A DNA stretch of 64,000 nucleotides, taken from the NCBI GenBank assembly GCA_030248135.1, contig JASANC010002121.1, positions 62,001-126,000 of the forward strand, read 5' to 3'. Within the stretch, counting starts at the first letter, position 1, and each line of letters begins with the position of its first letter. Both the position numbers and the translations under genes were made by a program. The notes below the pieces were generated by a model. The model worked only from the letters and a program-made list of their open reading frames with translations, ran no database searches and was not told the DNA's origin. This document shows positions 55,761 through 64,000 of the stretch, in pieces. The stretch comes from Theristus sp. LFF4_11 (taxonomy: Eukaryota > Nematoda > Chromadorea > Monhysterida > Xyalidae).

Positions 55761-58700
55761 ATCTGTGCCGTGTTTGTTGGTCCACTCGTCAATGACACGC
55801 CAAATTGACGTTCATAAAGTCGACCAGACGTAAGACAGGTCAGTCAGAGTTTGCTAAAACGAGAAATGAAGAAAAACAAAATCAGCTGGAAACCTCACAA
55901 AGTTTGACTGAACCGCAACCACATATGCGATCTGTTTGTGTTTGCCATGTTCGTACATGCATATCGAACCGAATTTTAATTTGAAATGTTTGCGAGAATT
56001 CGTGTCTGCATGTATTTTAACTGCAACTTTTCAACCGATTGTGTACATTATGGCATACGGTTTTATGAGATGCGTCGTTGAACAAACAGAGACCTACTGG
56101 TTCATTGTTTGTTGTGTGTCATCAGCCATAAAAACATGCATATGAATTAATTTTGAGGCTTCAGGTGTGCCTGTTGCCTGTAAAAGTGCACAAACACAAA
56201 GTGTGCCAATCAATTGCTGATCGCATGTGTGCTCACATTTACAGTGTGTGTGTATGCATGTGTGTCACAGAGAAAGAACATCATCATTTGTTCGTCATTT
56301 CATTCTTGTTATTTGGCACAAGTAAAAACTTCAAATTTCAACGTCACTTATTGATGGCTGTTCGTGCATTTTATCAGCGTTGAGCACGCGCCCAAATATT
56401 TTTGCACTTTTTTGTTTTGTCTGTTTTTTCTTTGTTCGCATTGGATAAGTATGGATCAGAGAACATTGCGATTTGATTTCAATTACATACAACAGCTGGA
56501 AGTAATGTTTTTGATATTGGTACATATTTTCACTGCGAATGTGATTCGTGAACAGACGGAACTGGTGCGCTGGGTGCCGATGCAATCCGATCTGTTGATA
56601 TCAAACAAACGGCCGCAGCAGCTAATGCAGACCGACAATACACGCGTCGAAAGAGTTTGATGTTAAAGCGAAATGAGTGTAGCAGTGTGGCGGTGGTCTG
56701 GATTCGTGTTCGCTGCCAGTTGCACGCACGCCACGCGCATGCGTCCGTGTCTCTTTTGCGCTGTCTCCCGTGTTATGTGTTTCTTGGTCTCGTTATCAAC
56801 AGAGAACTCGTATCACGAGCAGACAACTCGCGAGAAATGCAAATGCGCAACTAGTTTTAAGAGCATTATCGCGGCGCGCCGTCGGCGTTGCACGAGTGCC
56901 TTCTTACTTGCACTTACTTGCTGCAGTTCTCATTATTATTTTGCTGCTGCTGCTGGTGCACACATACATGTACACAGTGGCCGGCCACACTCCGCCAGTC
57001 TCTCTCTTTTCAAAACCTTGCACTGTTGTAATTCATCACCTTTGTCGCCTCTGAACGTGTGTCCGTCTTTCTGACCATAAAAACCAGAGCAGCACAACTC
57101 TGTTCCGGATCTCGGTGAGATTCCGGCTGTTCTGATCGAGCGCACTTGAACTTTACTAAATACATTGTACGTTGCTGAAGTATGGTGTGAAGCTAGACCC
57201 CGTTTTTAAGAATAATGTTCAGCAGAAGTAATCGATTTGTCAACGTTTAGATTTTGTTTTTTGTATTGAACAGTCGATTTCAGCGAACAATTATGTTTCG
57301 AAGTTTTGAAATCCGTTGAATCTGTCTGCAATTCTCGTTTGTATTTGTATTATTACTCCAAATCCTTTTTGTATTCCTCCAAATCATGATACAATGTGCT
57401 ACAAAGTACAACTAAAGCTAAATCTCTACCGGTCTGAGCAAGCGTGTTTACCGCGTCATCAACACTGTAACTGTGTGCAGAGTGGTCACATGCAATGTCC
57501 TCAATATTGAATGACTTCAGCCGGCACAAATCTTGGCATGAATGTACTTGGCATAGATGTTGGCATTTTTTGAGTGTGAATGCACAGGTCTGGAACGGGC
57601 CAGAAAATTCCACAACTTGTAGGTTCATGCACTTTCATCAGTATCACAGTGAATTCCCACGTTCATGACGGTGAGAAAAACTTTACATTCTTTGTTAATC
57701 CGGTCAATTTTATTATGAAATAAATGAATTCTCCCATGCTGCGAATAAGTGTGTGTGTCTTTTTTCTATAAAACCCTTTCTTTAATCAGCAAAGCTGCAT
57801 TGCTTCTCACAAGTGACAAAATGAAGCAAAGCAACCTACAAAACGCAGCCTGCTGTAAAATAGGTTGCTTATGTCACGCTGGTATTGCATAGCTGGATTA
57901 TTGCTGTCATGTTGCACCTGCGTCAGCAGAACAATTACGGCGTTCTCAAGTTGAAAGAGCTTTTCCCATGTGCGCAGGAGACTTTTGTTGTGCATGTTCG
58001 ACGGAGTGCGTGCATGGCTGCTTGTCTGTGTCTCGGCGATGACACGCACACCACGCCGGCAGTTTATACATTTCACAGTAAAACTTGCATCAGATGCAGC
58101 ACGGTCGGCCCATGGGAGTTTGCAATCGCGCCATCGCACGCACAAGGGTGTTATTGCAGAGAGTCGTTGTCGCAACACACCACAAACAATATGCTGCACA
58201 TGCGCACACGGCACATGGCATGCATGCAAGCGCTGCGAACGCCACCCTCTCAGTTCACATAGCATCTAAATTGGCTTCTTCTTCTTCTTCTGTTCCACTT
58301 TTGCCCCGACAAACACAGCAGCAAGCGGCGTGTCGTTTTTATGGTCGCAAATCGAGCCTGACAAATTTATAAGCGTGCCCATTCTAAGAGAGAGTGTATG
58401 ACAGTTGGCGGGATGAATTGATTGAGACATACACATGAACGTCAAGATTCATGGATGCAACGAAAGCGCTTGGCGATTTCAATCAAACGCACAAGCCATT
58501 CGGCGTTTATTGTTAACATGGAAATACATACATGCATACATGCATACATGCGTGCACAGCGCCGCAGTGACACGAAAGTGCCACTTGGCTGATTTCAGCT
58601 TTTGCACACTGGCGCTTGTTTTGGCTTGTTGAGGCCATGGTGTTTGCCTGATGAATTGTTTGCGAGCAACTGTGTGTGCAGAACGCACGTTTTCATGTGC

Positions 58701-59087
58701 TCATAGATTTTGCAGCTTCTTGTCGCAAATACAATGTAGCATACCAAAAACATTGTGCACGTACATTTGGCATGTACGTACATTAGGTTAATGCAAGCCT
58801 GCGTGCATGTGCTTTCATAGTGCGCTCGCCCACCAGAAACGTCTTGTAACAAATCACCATGTTTCTGGTGGCGACAATAAATTTCAACGAGAACAACAAG
58901 AGACAAGATGCAAAGCTGACGACTCAAGCTTGTTTCTGGGCACGTACGTTAGTCGCCGTTCAAGTCGCATGCGGCGGTGCCCCACAGTGTGCGCTCCAAT
59001 TTTTGTCGCCGTTTCCATCGTTTGTGTCCGCGCGCAGTGAAAATATTTTGTGTAATGTAACATGCACGGAAAAAAATAGATGAAGCA

Positions 59088-59151
59088 GAAGAAGAAGAAG
59101 AAGAAGAAGAAGAAGAAGAAGAAGAAGAAGAAGAAGAAGAAGAAGAAGAAG
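59088..59151. repeat. (GAA)n microsatellite
   Basis: About 20 uninterrupted GAA units on plus, TTC on minus. It explains poly-Ser and poly-Leu open frames on the minus strand. Confidence 0.95.
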
Positions 59152-60530
59152 CAAGACGAAGCAAGACACTAAATGGTGAAACGATGCAGACGCGTACGAG
59201 AATGAGTCGCAGTCAGCGGAAAGTGAGCGCATGGTTTAGTTTGTAGCATGACAAGAACGGAATAGAGTGGTGTTGCCGGTGGTTGGGGCACAACGGCCAA
59301 CGGGCATAATAAACACGAGGCATATCAGCGTTGCAAGATATAATGCAGCAATACATCGCGTTCTCGTGTCCTGCACGCACAGACGCACACATTTGCACTG
59401 TATATATACCTAGTTTATATCGAAATTTCATCGGACGCAGTGAGCTTTCGTGGGCGAAAACGCCGAAAAGAGACGATGACGATGCTTCGTGCGACTAATG
59501 CTCGCCCATTGGCTTCGTTACGCACGTTAGAGAGAGCGCCTGTGTGCTGCTGGATGGACGATGAAAACGGGCGGTGCACGCGACCACGCTGACGGATACA
59601 ACGCACTTTGTTGGAGGCAGCCAGCTGCACATAACGCACTCAAATGTGACTCTCTGTGCTCTTGAACGTGTACTGCAGCAAGCATAATATTATATGATTA
59701 GATGAGCATCGCAGCGTCTTCATACATACATTGCACACATGTAGCCTTGTGCAGCGTCTTCGTGGCCAAGTTTGTGTCTGCCTGATCACTCACTCAGATC
59801 ACGTTGCGCCACACATGTATGTATCATACCACCACGTCAGCTTGCCTGCCCCGTAAAATCATTTGCAAAACGGATGAACGCGCACGCTCAACTTTTATCG
59901 CTTGCTATGCGGCTGCTGGAGCGTGTTGTGTGCTTGCGTTGCGGACATAGGAAATAATCACGCTGTCACCATGCTTGCGTTGTGCAACGGCACGCAAAAA
60001 ATCAGACAGCAAGCATGTCGCGCTTCATTGCATCGGTTTGATTGGAGCAGGCCGCGCGCAACTGATCTTGCCATGCATGTACGTAGCTCTCACAATCGCC
60101 GTGCAAGTGCAACAGGTTCACACAGCGTTTCGTTCATTTTTTCTGCCCCTGAAAGAGGCTGTCAAGCATGCCGATGCAAATACGCTGATGCAGGTGATTT
60201 GTGTCCATGATTGTCTAAGGGTGTACAGGCACGTGTAATTAGTGTTCAAAAGAACTGCAGCTCAACTTCACCATATGCAATATTCAGTGCCGGTTTCCGT
60301 TATCGTTCGATTATCATTATTCCATGCACTGCTGCTGTATCTTTCGGATATACACGGCGACTAAATTGGCGTTATTTAGCAGGGCGGGCGGCGACGTCGA
60401 TTATGTGACGTTATAGAACGACAACGCACCGATCAGTGCTCACTTGCCACATACGCATGTGCATGTCGCTCTGTGCTCATGTGCTGCAATAGGCTTAACT
60501 TTTGCGCATCTATGTATTATGGATTTATTC

Positions 60531-60734
60531 AAACGTGTCCGACTAAAATGACGTCATTTGCTTTAAAAACGTCCGTTTGTCAAAGTACAGGCACTAAAAT
60601 TTCAGTTTGGTTTGACTGATTCGACATTCACCATTTGTTTACGGTAAGAAATCGGCTAAACGGAAAGCCTGGTTTGCTGTGAACGATAAGCGCATGTTTT
60701 GCGGCACACGACGTCATTTCAGTGGGACACGTTT
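60531..60734. mobile_element. TGACGTCA-MITE, full copy (204 bp), opposite orientation
   Basis: It starts AAACGTGTCCGACTAAAATG followed by ACGTCA and ends ACGACGTCATTTCAGTGGGA followed by CACGTTT. The interior is the inverse complement of 45403-45610 with few changes. Confidence 0.75.
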
Positions 60735-62381
60735 ATAAAAATATGTCATACATATTCCTCCAATCTCCCATCTTTCATTGTTTCATCTTCACTTTTTATA
60801 CTGTAGGATATCAATCGAACAATATTTTTCTTCGTTCACCACGGCTTACGTACATACTACATACAATCTACCGTATGTGCGTGTGAATGCGTTTGACAAA
60901 CCGACAGAAAATTTGTAAAACCTGCATAAAAATGGGCAGCAGCAGCCAATAATGTTTGCGTGATTCACGTCGATTGTGTGTCGTCGAATTGTTCGTCGTT
61001 AAAAATGACCGTGTATGCGCATTGACGTCATTGGAAGAACACGTGAACCGAAACACATCAGAAAGCCGCGGAGACACGAGCAAAACAAAACTGCAACGAA
61101 CCCACGTTTTTGCTTCCTGGATTTCTCTTCAAACATTTGAAACATTCGATATGACATCGACCCCCGGCGATATGAGGGACGCCCGCACACTCCAGTACGT
61201 TTACATGTTTTTTTGCAATTTTTGCGCTGTGATTACAATGAATTAAGAACAGAAACTCTTTTTTGTAGTGTTTTGTGAAATGGTCCCTGCCATTTCGTGG
61301 TGCTACTGATCCACGTCAAGCTTCACCTACATTTTTTGTTTGCCTCATAGGGATAGGTTGAACTTGGCTGAGACACGAATCAATTAGTGCCGCAGCACTG
61401 TTGCTGGCTTCCACCTGCTGCGAATATCGCCCGTTATTTCACTCACGCTTGGCAAAGGCATCCAAAACACAGCGATTAGAAAACCCTGCGTCTAAAAATT
61501 CATCTTTCTGCCTGTTGGAACAAAAAAAGAGAAACGTTCAAAAGCAGCCAACAAAACAGGCTGCAAAACTGCGATTTTTTTGCACAAATTATGACCCACG
61601 TTTACAAGTTCGATGTACCAAAGGAAAGAAGAAAACACGGCGCGTTGTGTTGGTGGTGACTGTGTGCATGTATCGTAGGTGTAATTGAATACGCTGTCTC
61701 TGTTTGCTGCAAGTTTGCCAAACAAACTGCCTGCGCCGCTGCTTATCAGTGCACGGCGGCGCCCAACGAGCACAACTAAACATACCAACAGCGCTGCGCA
61801 TTCGCCATTTGTGGCATCATGAATTTATTATGCCATCCAGCAAATTGTGTGCAAACTCAACGCCGCACATTGTCTTCTTGCTGCATTCCACACGTCTCAG
61901 CTTTCAGGCAGTTTACTGCAAACCAAAGTATCTGTTGTACATGTGGGCACCCACCAAGGCACCGAAACCGAAGCATTCAAATTTCGTTTCGGGAATTCTA
62001 ATACTCCCATGATTACAAAGCATTCCATAGCTTTTCAGACTCAGCATGCAGAATGTGTTGTGTTTCCCATAAAAGATGACAAATCAGCAAATGTTGCAAT
62101 TATTCAATAGCTTGAATTCAATGTCTCGCTTAAAAACTGAGATATTCATTTCTTGTCAAGCTGTTACCAAATCTGAATAGGAAAAAGGCAAATAAGGCTC
62201 TGTCCAACAAGCTGCTTGTTGTCCGACACCTGTTCGCTCACTGTTTAGATTTTCTTCTTGAAACATTTTTAAATGTGATTTTCTTTGAAAACTTTACAAT
62301 TTGATAAACAAAATAATGTTTGGGGGTTCAAACTATATTAGTTTTCATGAAGATAGATTTGCAAACGCTTGAATAAAATTA

Positions 62382-62640
62382 TACAGTATGGCTAAATAAA
62401 TAAGACAGTCCTTGTATTTTCCCTCAAGGTAACTAGAAGTTCTCTTTTTCAAGAATGCCATGCCCAATCGTGTCTGCTACGGAGAAAGAATGAACAGAAT
62501 AGCACGAAGAATCAGTTAATTTAAAAAAAAACACGTCAAATTTTACACACAATTGGCATTCTGAACGTCTTTTTTCATTCAAATTTCGAGCGCTCCTTGC
62601 ACCCTGAAAAAAGCTGCCATGTTTCATCGACCATTCCGTA
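62382..62640. mobile_element. Tc1/mariner-type MITE, copy 3
   Basis: Left tip TACAGTATGGCTAAATAAAT; right tip GTTTCATCGACCATTCCGTA, degenerate. The inner segment GCGCTCCTTGCACCCTGAAA is identical to copy 1. Confidence 0.65.
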
Positions 62641-62870
62641 CCTGTGTTTGAAAATTTCGTTGCCGGTATCCCAGTTCAGCACGCAAGTTATTTGAATCTG
62701 TGGAGAAATAAAAGAATTTGAGAGAAAAACTACCTTTAATTTTGACAGTGATTTTTCAAAGTCGGGTAGATGTATTTTTTCTCAGTGGTCAGATACCACT
62801 AATATTATAATCGTGTGCTGCACAAATGAAGTCCACACGCAATGTGATACAAAATTGTAGTAAAGTTTAG

Positions 62871-63347
62871 AATTCCGGCCCGGAGAATTTTCGCCAGCAA
62901 GAACAATATTAAACCACACGAAGTGATTTTTGGTAAATAAATTCTTGTGATTTTTTATTTTTGTTTAGAACTTGCTTGCAGTGACTTGTTGTAGGTTCCT
63001 AATCCTAAGCCAAGCCTTTTGATAAGGTAAAAGGGTCACAAATCCTGTTCATGATAAAAAGTTTAAAAATTTAGTTGTAGTTTCTTTTTTCCAGATTTCA
63101 TTTTCCAAAAAAGCAAACAGGACGAACATCATTGAAAATACACTGTAACATGTGAACATCGATATTTTTATTTTATTATTTCATTACCAAAATCACTTCG
63201 TGTGGTTTAATATTGTTCGTGCTGGCGAAAATTCTCCGGGCCGGAATTCTCCGGGCCGGAATTCTTCGGGCCGGAATTCTTCGGGCCGGAATGAGCGGGC
63301 CGGAATTCTTCAGGCCGGAATTAGCGGGCCGGAATTGTACCCCCCCG
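62871..63347. mobile_element. Foldback-type transposon C
   Basis: Same family as element B: left end AATTCCGGCCCGGAGAATTT followed by TCGCCAGCAAGAACAATATT; the right arm (about 63220-63340) has seven GGGCCGGAATTCT-type units. The left array has shrunk to a single unit. AGTTTAG at 62864-62870 and 63348-63354 may be a 7-bp target duplication. AT-rich interior, no ORF. Confidence 0.7.
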
Positions 63348-64000
63348 AGTTTAGATAGACTAACACGAGCATATCTTTCGTGGCTTGCCTTCGTGCATGA
63401 AAAGGACACAGGTAACTTGGCAGGTTCATTGCGTGGCTCATGCTCTGATTGCTTAGCCAGTCTGCGGATTTCATTTGTTTCCTGTCCTATGAGCCCTAAT
63501 TCGCTGTCTGCACACGCGTTTTGCTTGCTATAATTATTTTACCAACGAGCCGAGCGCATGAACAACAAAGTTATAGTCACTCATTCGCTTAACCACCGAT
63601 AGAAACACCGGTGTCTCTGTGCTTCATGCTCTATTTTCGTAATTTATTGTCTTAGTTTTGATTTGACCACCATGGAATATTGTATTTGCAGTCGTGTTTA
63701 CCGACATTTTTTACGTTTTCTTACATCAAGCAACTTGAGCCAATCTACACTTCTTGGCTTTTTTTGCGCTTGTTCAAGGCGCGTGGTGTGTTTTCTTTTT
63801 TTGCCGAGCGCCAACCACCGTTAATCAAAAGTATAAGTCCACAGAAATGTTGATTTGAACGTGGTTTTTACCTGAGATTAAACTTGATTCGTGTGATAGA
63901 AATACCCACTTAATTATTTCTGGCGATTCCCCCGTGCCGCTAACGCTGATAAACTTTATTTGAAAGTTAATTATTTCAATCAACAATTCGTCTGACATTT

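Larger units (their letters stand above)
55761..64000. other. Gene-poor right end
   Basis: Apart from the repeats listed separately, I see no gene with support. The many open frames of 60-130 codons show no conserved motif, no consistent splice structure and often mirror each other on both strands. Confidence 0.45.

Noticed and set aside
58949..59232. Minus-strand poly-Ser and poly-Leu frames
   Set aside because: Produced by the GAA microsatellite.
59975..60238. Open frame resembling a HEAT-repeat exon (KHVALHCIGLIGAG)
   Set aside because: The likeness is limited to one helix, there is no splice context and no further repeats follow.

Overview
The window is nuclear DNA of an animal. Genes are split by many short introns (GT..AG, very often ending in TTTCAG), and intergenic and intronic DNA is full of small DNA transposons. 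The longest gene is a p120/delta-catenin with four N-terminal fibronectin type III (FN3) domains. That layout is known from nematode JAC-1, so I infer a nematode; the species cannot be told from the sequence. All exon models below come from hand reading of splice sites, reading phase and remembered family alignments. No search or transcript evidence was available.

Layout. 1-2377: no gene seen. 2378-25432 (+): p120/delta-catenin, modelled as 26 exons and 1484 codons in one unbroken reading frame, with armadillo repeats and a C-terminal DSWV PDZ ligand. Its introns hold two foldback transposons, several MITEs and a 1.5-kb ORF that may be an alternative first exon. 25978-32616 (-): three housekeeping genes in one direction, in transcription order LSM7, SRR1-domain protein (SRRD) and mitochondrial ribosomal protein uL2m (MRPL2). 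A small unrecognised + strand gene lies inside the first LSM7 intron. 32.8-38.1 kb: a transposon graveyard in which hAT-like elements sit inside one another, each with its own 8-bp target duplication. 38695-42292 (+): urocanate hydratase, complete, 14 exons. 42572-44238 (-): a secreted Thr/Ser-repeat protein of unknown function. 44.2-47.2 kb: repeats only. 47226-49247 (+): alpha-1,3-fucosyltransferase. 50520-52371 (+): GT31 beta-1,3-galactosyltransferase-like enzyme. 52583-54022 (+): a CYSTM-type small membrane protein whose intron is a 37-bp minisatellite. 55427-55760 (+): a possible small secreted peptide precursor. 55.8-64 kb: repeats, a GAA microsatellite and a third foldback element; no gene recognised.

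How the genes relate. They have no single shared pathway. The fucosyltransferase and GT31 enzyme are neighbours that would both act on glycans in the Golgi. LSM7, SRRD and MRPL2 lie close together head-to-tail, which could be a nematode-style operon. Two convergent pairs (catenin/MRPL2 and urocanase/secreted protein) have poly(A) signals placed so that their 3' ends overlap.

The most notable structures are the nested hAT family with matching target duplications, and foldback elements whose inverted repeats are themselves tandem arrays of GC-rich units. One foldback element holds a hAT element that in turn holds a tRNA-derived SINE.
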